The notes beneath the pieces are model-generated. The model worked only from the letters and a program-made list of their open reading frames with translations, was not told where the DNA came from and searched no databases. Source: Gyromitra esculenta (taxonomy: Eukaryota; Ascomycota; Pezizomycetes; Pezizales; Discinaceae). Taken from it: a DNA stretch of 64,000 bases. Positions 54,489 to 64,000 of this stretch are shown one piece after another. The position numbers were made by a program, and so were the translations under genes. The DNA lies in the NCBI GenBank assembly GCA_038503075.1, contig JBCAML010000007.1:806001-870000 (forward strand), written 5' to 3'. How positions within the stretch are numbered: position 1 is the first letter of the stretch; each line of letters starts with the position of its first letter.

Positions 54489-55583
54489 ATGGCCACCCGT
54501 GCTGCCAACAAGCGCGTAAGTCTACTCCCCTAACCCTCCGCCGTTCCACAGCTGACATGACAGCTGACTGGTCTCTAGCTAGCACGCGAATACCTCGTCA
54601 TCCAGAAGAACCCTCCACCATACATTCAAGCCCACCCCAGTGAAAGCAATATCCTAGAGTCAGCCCCCCGCCTCCCCTCGTCTATCTATCTATCTATCTC
54701 TCCCTTCCCCTCTCGTTATCTCACCTTTTCCCACTAACACTAGGACAGATGGCACTACATTATTACAGGTCCCGAAGACACCCCTTACGAAGGTGGCCAA
54801 TATTGGGGCACCCTCGTTTTCCCGCCTGATTACCCGTACAAGCCGCCAGCGATTCGCATGATGACCCCCAGCGGTACTTCCCCCCACTCTTGTGATTTCG
54901 TTCCTCGATTTCGAACTGAACCACTAACTTCCAGGGATCTCCCAGGCCGTTTCCAAACCTCTACCCGTCTCTGTCTCTCTATCTCCGACTTTCATCCGAA
55001 ATCCTTCAACCCCGCCTGGGAAGTCTCAACCATCCTGATCGGCCTCCTCTCCTTCATGACCTCTGAGGAAATGACAACGGGCTCCATCTCTGCCTCCGAG
55101 TCTGAGCGCAAAACTCTCGCCCAACGAACACGATGGTGGAACTGCACTGGTGGGGGATCCGGAATACTGGGCCCGACGGGAGAGGTCATCCCTAACACCA
55201 CCAGTAACGGGCCAGCCGGACGCGGTGTCGGCTGGGGCGATATGGGAAAGCGATTCCGTAGCGAGTGGCCGGAGGTAGACGGAGAGAACTGGAGGTGGGT
55301 GCGCGAGAAGCGGATTAACCCTGCGACAGGGATAGTGATGCCGGTCGCGGCAGCAGCACCCGTAACAGGTGTGTTAGTGGAGGGTGGAAGAGTAAGCGGA
55401 GTGAGTGGGCAGGAAAACAATGGGCGGAGACGGCCGGTATCGGGGACGGCGAGTGGCCCAGCGAGTACGGCGGCGGCGGGAGTAGTGGTCAAGAGAGGAG
55501 AGAGCTGGGTCAGGAGACATAAAGTGCTTGCTGGGGCAATATTGCTGTTGCTGTATGTGTTCTTAATCAGGGTTTTCGAGTGA
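54489..55583 (+). CDS. UBC6: UBC6-type tail-anchored ubiquitin-conjugating enzyme
   Basis: Four exons: 54489-54515, 54579-54658, 54749-54873, 54946-55583, about 289 residues. The start MATRAANKRLAREYLVIQKN matches the family. The UBC fold spans about residues 5-155: GPEDTPYEGGQYWG, FPPDYPYKPPAIRM and TSTRLCLSISDFHP, in which the active Cys is residue 87, the same number as in yeast Ubc6. A Ser/Gly/Ala-rich linker leads to one C-terminal membrane segment (VLAGAILLLLYVFLIRVF), giving a tail-anchored ER protein that works with Doa10-type ligases in ER-associated degradation. Intron 2 contains (CTAT)n. Its 3' splice site was chosen to give NILEWHYIITGPED. Confidence 0.94.
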
Positions 55584-56577
55584 TGGAAACTTTGCTTCGT
55601 TTACGCGCGGATGACAGGCTCTCCTATACTTTATCAATCTCTATATATTTATTTCCTTTGGTTTTCTTTCATTGGGAGACTGAGCGGAGGATTGAAACAG
55701 TAACGTCCGCCAGCTAGCTAGATTCTAGATTGGGCGTTTGGTTTTTATTTATTTTATGGAGGGTTTGTGGAATCAAGGATATGAGCTATCCTTTTGCTGT
55801 GGGGAGTGGCTTGTTTTATCGTATCTTCGCTTGGGCCTACTTTATTTTTCGTCAGGTCTACTTTGTTTCCATTGGGCAGTTGTCCTTTTTTTCTTTCTTC
55901 GCTTTCCAAGCCCGTGCTACTTGGATAGTGAAGGTCGTTGGTTCGTTTCTCCTATCAGTGCTCTCTCTCCCTTGGGTTATTTCTTTTGTGGTAGGGAAAC
56001 AAATATATTTTTCGTTTTCAGTAATCTTGAGAGACTGCGTAAGATATGCTTATTACTTATTAGGTAGAATAATAGCACCCAGTTGATCTACTGTATACTC
56101 ATAGCATCAAAATCAGGGCAACTTCAACTTCATGGATCATCACTCGTCAATAGTAGGATTACAAAAGCACTTGGTCTCAATCCAGCATTATTCTCGTCCA
56201 CTAACTACAAGTGGTTTACAGAAAACCAAAGTGATATACTACTATACCATATCGTACAAGTAAAGTTATAAATAAATAAAAATCCTCTAACGCCCCCATG
56301 ACACTTACTCCGAAAGGCAAAAAGAACGCAAACCAACTCATACGAAAAAAAGAAAGGGAAAAAAAAAAACCCCCCGAGAAAAGAAAAAAGGAACGTTTTG
56401 TGCGCTGGAATTAAAAAAAAAGGGGACATGAACAATATACACTCTTTCAACAAAGAAAAAAAACACCCAATTATACAAATGACGAATCACCAAATTAACA
56501 AAAAAAAGGCCCCTATACCATAATTCATATCCAGCGCGCTACGTTTGGTGTGTAACTATTATCGTTCGCTCGCTCGA
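55584..56577. other. convergent intergenic region
   Basis: 3' flanks of UBC6 (plus) and the coiled-coil gene (minus). It has A-rich runs (56340-56380, 56410-56420, 56453-56465). Open frames 55730-56086 are hydrophobic by base composition only and overlap in two frames, so I do not call a gene. Confidence 0.45.
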
Positions 56578-58403
56578 TCACTGGAATATCAACCCCACAA
56601 CACACTTTGTCGCCTCAAACACACCTCTCTCTTTTACTAGTAACCTAAAGATCTCACCGACCTTTGAAAAAGTCTTCAACTCATCCACCTCCATCCCTAC
56701 AACGCCCGAATTAGCCCCCACCTACGATCACCACCCCCAAAAAAACCCCCCCCAAACAAGTAAGGAAAGAAGGGAATTATACAATAAAGCGGCACTCTAA
56801 CATCCGCCTCTACCTTGCTCTCAGCCTCCCCACCCACACCAATCCCAATCTCCCAGCTCACCACGAGCTCCACCCCCCCACTCTCGGAGGAACTAGTATA
56901 CCGCGCACGCCCCGCCGCGTCTTTCTCCGTACGCGAATGGAAGCGCAGCAGCGTGGCGCCGAGCCACGGTATGATATCCCTCCTGCCCACCCTCGCAGTA
57001 CCCGCCTTGTTGCGCGCAACGGGGGCGAACACGGGGAGGAGGTGTGGGAAGGTTTGGCAGAGACGGGAGAAGACGGAAGCGCGCTTTTTGGCGAGGAGGG
57101 TGTATGACGAGAGGGCGTAGAAGATGGTGTTGATATTGCCTTCTTGTGCGGCGGCGGTTAGTGGGGCTTGTAGCTCGCGCCGCGACCAGGGTGAGACTTC
57201 AAAGCTGATTTGTGTAACTGTCCAGCTCGGGGATGAGACTGTGAAGGTGAAGTTGAAAAAAAGGAGGCGGTCAGAGCCGTACCCGTGGGCGGTGTGCCGT
57301 TGGGTTAAGCTCAGTTGGTCGGGGTCCTCAGGGGCTGCGGGGGATGGTAGTTGGATTGTTTCGTCGTCGGTGTAGACGGGGTCTAGGGTGGAGCTGACGA
57401 TGGTGGAGGAGGTAGAGGTGAAGGTGAGGCAGTGGAAGGCAGAGAGCTGGGGGAGTGGGTCCGGCGCGGTGAGGGGACGGGCAGAGGGGGTTTCAGGGTC
57501 TTCTGCAGTGGTGGGTTTGAGTTTCGGGAGTGCGGTGTGCGAGGAATCATTGGCAGCTAGCAATCGTTTTCTGTGGACAGGTCAGTGATCAGCGATCGGA
57601 TCGAAACATCATTATTTTCGGGGAGCAAACATCATGGCTTCCACATCACTCCCTGGCCCAGGCGCCTCCCGCGCCTCCTCCTTCTGCACCTCCCCCCTCA
57701 GTTCCTCCACCTCCATCCTCAGGGCATTGACCCGTGCTTCGACCAATTTCCTCAGAGCTTTGTTCTCCGAGCTGATCCGCTCCGCCTGCTTTCGCTCAGC
57801 CCCCTCCTCCGTAGTTTCCGGCCGTGGCCTTTTCGCCGGTCTCACAGCAGCTTCCTTCTCCTTCCCTTTCGTTTTCAATGTATCCATCTTCCTGCTCTTG
57901 TGTATTTTCTCGATCGGCGACGACTTGTCCTCCTCGGCAGATTGGGGGGGAGACTCGCTCCCCTCTCCGAGATTGGCCATCCTCCGCACACTGCTTCCGG
58001 GATTGGATTCGCTGAAGAAGCTGTTTCTCCTGGCTGGGCTCTGTGACAGCCGTGGACCCCCAGCACGGCGAAATCGCCCGCCGCCACCACCCCCTTCCCG
58101 TAGCCCTGCAGTGGGACCGAAATTGAGCTTCCCAGCCACCGTTGGATCCCCAACACCACTCCCATTCGTTTTTGGCGGTGTAGGCCGTTCCGCGAAGGGC
58201 GAGCGTCGGGGGAGGCCTAAGTTCGTTTTCCCTTTGGTAGGGGAATTGTAGAGCCCCCCTTTCGACGTTATCGTCCGGACGGTTGAGCCATTGCGGACGG
58301 GGAGCTTTGAGGGACTGGCGGGCCTCCTCTGAGACTGCAGATCCTGGTTTCGCGGGGGAGATATTTTCAAACGCTTTGAGGGCGAGGGCCCAAGGGAAGC
58401 CAT
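56578..58403 (-). CDS. coiled-coil protein with C-terminal globular domain, possible kinetochore factor
   Basis: Three exons (58403-57631, 57570-56783, 56696-56578), in frame, about 559 residues. The first intron (GTTTGC...CTGACC...CAG) is 60 nt; the second (86 nt) has GCTAAT 15 bases before TTGTAG and adds the last exon WMEVDELKTFSKVGEIFRLLVKERGVFEATKCVVGLIFQ in pieces. The N-terminal 220 residues are basic and disordered (PSPSKRLKISPP, LPRRSPFAERP). A coiled coil follows (about 215-250, SSENKALRKLVEARVNALRMEVEELRGEV). The C-terminal half has regular strand-helix character (FHCLTFTSTSSTIV, FFNFTFTVSSPSWTV, SPWSRREL, LVVSWEIGI), like RWD-type kinetochore subunits of the COMA or Csm1 sort. That assignment is a guess; the gene is conserved-looking but I do not recognise it. 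Confidence 0.7.
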
Positions 58404-58732
58404 TAGAGATATGGGGGAGCCGTTTGGGGGGGGGGTGGTGGTGGTGGTGGGGGATGTAGGAGGTCGGAGTACGTATGTGTATGTCTGTATGTATATATGT
58501 CGGCAGGAGAGAAAGCGGGTTGTCGCGCTTCTTTGTTTTTGTTTATGCGAGGAAGGGATGCCGGGGGTTAGGGTTGGCTGGTACCACAAGTACCCGCCGC
58601 GGCTGCTGTTACCCGGCCAGGGCCTGGCTTCGTCCTGCTGCATTATATCCCCCAATGCTTTCCACACCCCCCCCATCCTCCCATCCTCCCATCCTCCCAC
58701 CCCCCACCTATACACACACCCCAGCCCAATTC
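58404..58732. promoter_or_regulatory. shared divergent promoter region
   Basis: Only 329 bases separate the start codons of the minus-strand coiled-coil gene (58403) and plus-strand TAF6 (58733). Within it lie a G/T-rich block at 58427-58450 and a CCATCCTCC tandem repeat at 58673-58697 next to the TAF6 start. A bidirectional promoter is likely; no TATA box is evident. Confidence 0.6.
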
Positions 58733-60173
58733 ATGGCCCTCTGGAATGGCGACACCGTCAAGGACGTCTCCGAGTCGGTCGGCATTGCCAATCTCTCCGA
58801 CGATGTGGCCAAGAACCTGGCCATGGACGTCGAGTACCGCATGCATCAGGTCCTGCAGGAAGCTCTCAAGTTCATGCGACACTCAAAGCGCACCGTCCTG
58901 GGCACCTCCGACATCAGCAATGCTCTGCGCGTCCTCGATGTCGAGCCCCTGTATGGATACGAGTCTTCACGTCCATTGCGATTCGGAGAGGCGAGCTTGG
59001 GACAGGCCCAGCCCATCTACTATGTGGAAGACGACGAGGTCGACTTCGAGAAGTTGATCAATGCCCCGCTACCAAAGGTGCCGAGGGAGGTTACATTTAC
59101 AGGTATGACGCTCCCCCTCCCAAACGAACCACCAAATACTAACGACTATAGCCCACTGGCTCGCAATCGAAGGCGTTCAGCCCGCAATCCCCCAAAACCC
59201 GACACAGGCAGAAGCTGCCCGTCTCTCAGAAACCACCCCCAAAGGAGCCTCGACCTCCACTCTTGCTGCATCTGCTGCCTCCGCTTCTGGCGGTGGGGGG
59301 GACGGCGTCGCCGTGAAGCCGCTTGTCAAGCATATCCTGTCCAAGGAGCTGCAGCTCTACTTTGACCGTGTCTGTGCTGCAGTCACTGACGAATCGAACG
59401 AGTCGCTGAGATCCGCTGCGTTAGCCTCGCTGAGAAATGACCCTGGGCTCCACCAGCTCCTCCCATACTTTGTCCAATTCATCAGCGAGAAAGTGACCCA
59501 TGGGCTCAAGAACATGTTTATCCTAAACATGATGATGGAGCTCACCTACGCTCTTCTAGAGAACGAAAACCTCTTTATCGAACCCTACGTCTCCTCCCTC
59601 ATCCCCCCGATCCTGACATGCCTTATCGGAAAGCGTCTCGGCGACGCTTCTACGCCACCCGCCCATATCTCCCTCCGCGACTTCTCTGCCTCGCTCCTTA
59701 GTCTTGTGTGTAAGCGTTTTGGCGACTCCTCGCACACGCTTAAACCCCGTCTGACTCGCACGTGCTTGAAACACTTCCTCGACCCGGCTAAGCCTCCTGG
59801 GACACACTACGGCTCCGTTATCGGTCTTGCTGCCATTGGGGGACGTGAATCTGTGCGTGTCCTCATTCTGCCGAATGTTAGCCTGTTTGTCGAGAATGTG
59901 GTTCGCAGCGAGATGGATAAGGGTGGACAGGGCGCTGTCGAGGCAGAACACTGTTTGGGTGCTATTGTGAACGTTTTGAAACTACTGGAAGAAGACGTGT
60001 CTGGTGCACCTGCGGTAGCAAACGGGGATGGGGACGGGGACGAGTTGCGGGAGGAGGATAGAGTGAGGCTAGCGGAAAGATTGGGCGAATTGGCAGCAGA
60101 AGAGGTTTGGAAATTGGGGAGAGGAAGACTTGTGAAGGCTATTTTGGAACCGCAGCCAGGGGCGACGGCGTGA
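58733..60173 (+). CDS. TAF6: TAF6, TFIID/SAGA subunit
   Basis: Two exons, 58733-59102 and 59152-60173, about 463 residues. The 49-nt intron has ATACTAACG and TAG and joins VTFT to AHWLAIEG. Residues 1-70 are the histone fold ([54 protein letters not shown]), which pairs with TAF9 as an H4-like subunit. Then come [30 protein letters not shown] and, after a Ser/Ala linker, the TAF6 C-terminal HEAT-repeat domain ([79 protein letters not shown]). It functions in promoter recognition and in SAGA scaffolding. The start [12 protein letters not shown] fits the family. Confidence 0.94.
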
Positions 60174-62737
60174 TAGTCGGGGATAGTTAATCGTGAGGAC
60201 GGGTTTGATACAAAATGGCGTTGGCTTTAGAATCTGTAACATATGATACTATCGTGATACGAGCACTACGATAAATGCGATTGGTGGTTTAATAATGGGA
60301 ATCGGGTAGCGTCCTTTGCTGGTTGAATTGGGAGGTCTGTACTATGGCTCATGAAATATCACTCGTTTTTGCGATTCACTGCTGGTATTAATGTCCTGAT
60401 ACTCGAAGCAACATAGTAAATTCCCCCTCTCCAGCATTGTATACGTTTTCTGGGAAGATGGATCAAAGGGAATTTTGCCCTTACAACACTTATTACGAGA
60501 ACAAATCTGCCGCGTTTATAACTCATTTGTGTAACGTGAATCAAAGTGGGGGGGTTTCTGTGGAACGGAGGACATAAGCTGCATGTAGCCTCGCCCTGCA
60601 TTTCACAACTACTAATCTGCGCTGAAGTGCCTGTGTTTACTATTTCGTTTAATATCAGATGAACCACGATTTCAAATCTGTGGGTCCTTGGATACATGTA
60701 TGTGCCCACCGCAGTAAGCTATGCCGCCCTGATCAGCGTCAGCAGCAGCAGAGTAATCGTGGCTGGGCTGATCAATCTCAGAAATTAAGCCTCGGTGCAT
60801 ACCTTCTGCAGAGATAGGGCTATATATTGATCACTGCGGTTTTGCTTTGTAAGAGTTGGGTTTATAGAGGATCTTCCTTTATGCAGACGAGAGGGCTGGT
60901 GATGACAGTGCATTATATATATGATTGGTTTGTAAATGTGTTACAGAGGTGGTGTTTTATAATTACCACAATCCTCGATATCACTTGACATAGCTCTCAG
61001 ACATCATTTGCAATTAGAATTACGCCTTGGGGAGGGGGGGGCACTTCTGAATATCCAGCTGAGCTCTACAGCTTCAAAAGAGGCACTGACATGCTTTCCT
61101 TCTAGTCAGCGATCCATCTTTCCCATATCCCACGTGTCTGCAAGTCCCCACTCCAAGTCAAGACACTACCTTTGGAAATTCCAACATCCCTAAACCCCAA
61201 ACTCACCTTCCGAGGCACCGGTCCCACAAAATCCAGGCAATCGGTGGGGCCACGGGGAACAGGTCGGGTGTCTTTCGCGCGGTGTGTTCCCCGATCGACA
61301 ATAATCTCCTGTCCTCGGGACTATTTCGTGACGAGAAATGATTCAAAAGGCGAACCCATCCGTCCCCATCGCGCTGAGTGATGGTCAATTCTCCATGGCG
61401 GACCAATAACGGTCTAAAGAGATGGTATTTCCGTGTCTCGATCTTGCTCCGGAATGGGGTTGAGAACTCCGACATCAACACTCCCCCCCTCCCCGCCCGG
61501 CAAGTGGTATGGGTCAGTTAACGCGCGCGCACCTTTACCGAGCGCTGGTGGCGAGAATCCGATGGACGCGAGGGTACGCGAATGCAAGACATGGATATAG
61601 CGCCACTGACTCAAGATGTTTCTGAGTCGAGTGAGATCCCATGAGAATCCACTCAAGAGCCCAGATTCCAGTACGCGTTGAGAAAATACCGGTGCATCCT
61701 GCTTTCGTATCTTGTCTTGGGTACTTATTCTCCGGAACGGACTTGGTAGTCCCGGTGAAACTACGTCTTTCGGCATGAGTTGCCAGTTGTTCGCTCGAGC
61801 GGCGAAGAACTACCAGTATCGATGCCTCGAAACACTGGCTCAAGTACTCTGGACCATACGGCCGTTCTTATCCGAGTGAGATACTGTGAAAGCTACGTTG
61901 GAAATGCCCTGTGGAGTAGGGCTTTGGCTGTTAGCCGTAGCTGGGACGGTGGCTGCATATGCCTATCATGTGGATTCCTATGTCTCAGTGCGTGTTCTCC
62001 GAAGTAAGGGAAACCCCGAAACTATTTGGAAGAATACATGTATATACAGTAAGGGGAGGCCACACGCTCGGAGTGGAGTCTGCCGCTGACTCAAGAACAT
62101 CATATCACATAAGTAAAAACCGGAAACCACATGGTAAAGCGCAGTCGGACCTTGATATGAGGAATCTCGATATAATGGAAATTCGCAGTAACGGGCGGAA
62201 GCTGGGCGCAACTTTGAGTTTCTAACACCACCTAAAATTTGCTACAAGGAAAAATTTGCTATAACGAATGAATTCTGACGAATTATGCACGTCCCTTGTA
62301 ACAAGGTGCCACTGTATTAGAATCTGCCTTATCCGGCGCAGAGAGCATTTGGTTGGAAATGGAAAATGTATTTTTCCATGAGAGATATTATTTCTCTCAA
62401 ACTGTAATATTGGTTGGCATCCCTATCCTCTCACGAACTACCTCCAAACCCACGAAAATCTAGTGATAATTTGTGATTAGACACAATGTTTAATGGATGG
62501 CATTGTTTTACGGAAGATGGAATACTATCATTTGGCATATGTACTAAGCTCCCTTCGCTTTTCAGACCCATAATGGCGCAATAAGAGATACGTGTAAATA
62601 CATGTTCAATCGAAGCTGTACTAGCTGGACTCAAAAGCGTATAAAAAAACGTACAGAAACATAAGAAAAAAAGGGTGAAAAGACGGGTAATAAATAACTC
62701 AATTTCCATCCAAGGGAAAATAATACGCAAAAGTTAA
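60174..62737. other. intergenic
   Basis: No gene is supported; several overlapping open frames between 61000 and 62220 lack motifs. Near 62279-62315 the minus strand reads TACAGTGGCACCTTGTTACA and then AATTCGT..., like a pogo-type terminal repeat, but no matching left end was found. The rest is unremarkable. Confidence 0.4.
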
Positions 62738-64000
62738 TTAATGATGCTTTTCTAGACAAAGAATTCGCATCATACGACTTTGGTAAGGCTTCCTGTTCTG
62801 CTTCTCACCCTCAATATATTCCTCTTTAATGAAATCCAAAAATTTCAGCACGTCGTCAATTGTAGACATAGCACCGAGCGAGACCCTTACTGCGCCTGTT
62901 GGCTTCCCGCTCATAACGTCGTTCTCATCGCCACATACATGACCCTCCCTAAAATTCTTCTCCATCTCCGCCCCCGAAAGACCACAGAAATATGCAACAC
63001 CACCCGGATTACAATGGCCACCCGTACGGATATGTATATTCCGTTCCGCCGCCGCAAACTCAACACCCGAATATCCAATCCATTCGCCAGAGGCAGAGCG
63101 AAGGTTAAATGTGATCACCGGTCCTTGAACACGTGTATTTGCATAATCGCGCTCACAGTACAGATCCACAACCCTGACGCCCGTCTTTGGATGAGTTAGT
63201 GCCACTAAACGCTCCGCTAGGAACGAAGCGAGTGACGCTGTATGAATCGATATGCTCGCAAAGCTATCAAACAGCTTGAAATGAGATGTGATCGCGTGTC
63301 CTAAAGCGATGATAGAGTGGAAGGCGCAAGTCCCGTCTTCTAGATGGTCGTGTGGGTCCCCGTTGAGCTTTTTGGCCTTCCAGTCGACGTGGGCGATAAG
63401 GGAGTCGACTGTGCCACCTCCGAAGTAATGACGGGACTGAAGGATCTCGGCAGATGCACGGCGAACGATGAGGGCGCCGAGATTAGGGAAGCCAAACATT
63501 TTGTAGAAGCTTAGTGCAATGAAGTCTGGTGCTGAAGAGGCGTCGCTGAGATCAAGGGGCTTGGTCATTACGAGAGCAGCTGCGTCGAAGAGCGAATAGT
63601 AGTTTTTGCCTTGGCGGCGGAGACAACCCGACCATGTATTTTGTGGAAGACGACATCCAGAGAAGTTAGATTGGCCAGGCCAGGCAAAAAGGCCAACCCT
63701 GGTATCGTTGTTGGGCGATGGGGCCTTTTCAGCGGAAAGCCAGTTGTCGACTTCGTTATCTGACATGAAGCACTGAGAGGACTTTGCCAGTTCTCGAACA
63801 CCAACGATGGATGTATGGGCATCTCTATGGAATTTGTAATCGAAACCATCAGGATGGCCAGCAAAGGAATCTGCCACGAGTTTTATAGCTGCAGTAGCGT
63901 TGGCACAGAAGACAACGTCGTATTCTTCTGGGTTGGCACTGAAGAGCTCGAGAACCCGAAGTCGAACGAAGTCTATGGAGTTGGAGGCGAGTTTGGAAGA
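62738..64000 (-). CDS. molybdenum-cofactor-sulfurase-like PLP enzyme, 5' partial
   Basis: The frame is open from the window edge (SSKLASNSIDFVRLRVLELF, EYDVVFCANATAAIKLVADSF) to the stop at 62738, 420 codons. The aminotransferase class V fold is clear: GFDYKFHRDAHTSIVGVREL, LFAWPGQSNFSG, ALSFYKMFGFPNLGALIVR with the pyridoxal-phosphate Lys, FGGGTVDS, HLEDGT.AFHSI, then NIHIRTGGHCNPGG and GAVRVSLGAMSTIDDV. These are hallmarks of the N-terminal domain of molybdenum cofactor sulfurase (HxB/ABA3), which sulfurates the cofactor of xanthine dehydrogenase and aldehyde oxidase. The reading frame ends directly after this domain; no MOSC domain follows. It may be a stand-alone cysteine-desulfurase-type paralogue. 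No intron is seen in this part. Confidence 0.87.
   Translation of the reverse strand, partial: SSKLASNSIDFVRLRVLELFSANPEEYDVVFCANATAAIKLVADSFAGHPDGFDYKFHRDAHTSIVGVRELAKSSQCFMSDNEVDNWLSAEKAPSPNNDTRVGLFAWPGQSNFSGCRLPQNTWSGCLRRQGKNYYSLFDAAALVMTKPLDLSDASSAPDFIALSFYKMFGFPNLGALIVRRASAEILQSRHYFGGGTVDSLIAHVDWKAKKLNGDPHDHLEDGTCAFHSIIALGHAITSHFKLFDSFASISIHTASLASFLAERLVALTHPKTGVRVVDLYCERDYANTRVQGPVITFNLRSASGEWIGYSGVEFAAAERNIHIRTGGHCNPGGVAYFCGLSGAEMEKNFREGHVCGDENDVMSGKPTGAVRVSLGAMSTIDDVLKFLDFIKEEYIEGEKQNRKPYQSRMMRILCLEKHH

Noticed and set aside
55730..56086. Hydrophobic open frame downstream of UBC6 as a small membrane protein.
   Set aside because: A second overlapping frame is equally open and hydrophobic, which points to T-rich composition in a 3' flank.
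62279..62317. Pogo-type terminal repeat (TACAGTGGCACC...).
   Set aside because: No partner inverted repeat or TA duplication could be found, so no element is called.

Overview
The window looks like nuclear DNA of a filamentous ascomycete (Pezizomycotina). Genes are split by short introns (41 to 131 nt) with GT...CTRAY...AG signals, spaced eukaryotic single-gene units are present, and the mobile elements are typical fungal families. The exact lineage cannot be fixed from this sequence alone; the heavy transposon load would suit a Pezizomycete.

Region 1-19.1 kb is a transposon graveyard with almost no host genes. The oldest layer is three decayed cut-and-paste transposases (Harbinger-like, an unclassified fungal DDE type, and Tc1-like DD34E). 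They are interrupted by a truncated and a short 'ORF1-only' non-LTR element, a MITE, one complete Ty3-type chromodomain LTR retrotransposon (11194-17094) and eight solo LTRs of the same broad family (one nested in another). Nearly every LTR has an exact 5-bp target duplication, so the order of events can be read. The complete element shows three linked control signals: a predicted self-priming site, a covarying U5 RNA fold found in all copies, and a -1 frameshift signal between gag and pol.

Region 19-31 kb holds three host genes: a BRCT-domain protein (minus), a transporter fused to a DUF3431 domain (plus) and a pantothenate-type MFS transporter with nine exons including a 14-nt micro-exon (plus). 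Three TA-flanked MITEs sit back to back upstream of the BRCT gene.

Region 31-46 kb is an AT-rich gene desert with one short uncertain ORF and many small palindromic elements: TA-flanked MITEs, degenerate minisatellites and a dispersed 110-bp repeat, plus a Tc1-like transposase relic at its right end.

Region 46-64 kb is normal gene-rich DNA: an aldo-keto reductase with a possible mitochondrial presequence, a PIF1-type helicase fused to an RNase H1-type hybrid-binding domain, SAM50, the tail-anchored E2 UBC6, a coiled-coil protein of unproven (perhaps kinetochore) role divergent from TAF6, and a 5'-partial molybdenum-cofactor-sulfurase-like aminotransferase that lacks a MOSC domain. These are housekeeping genes of mitochondria, the ER, transcription and genome maintenance; nothing suggests a gene cluster or operon.
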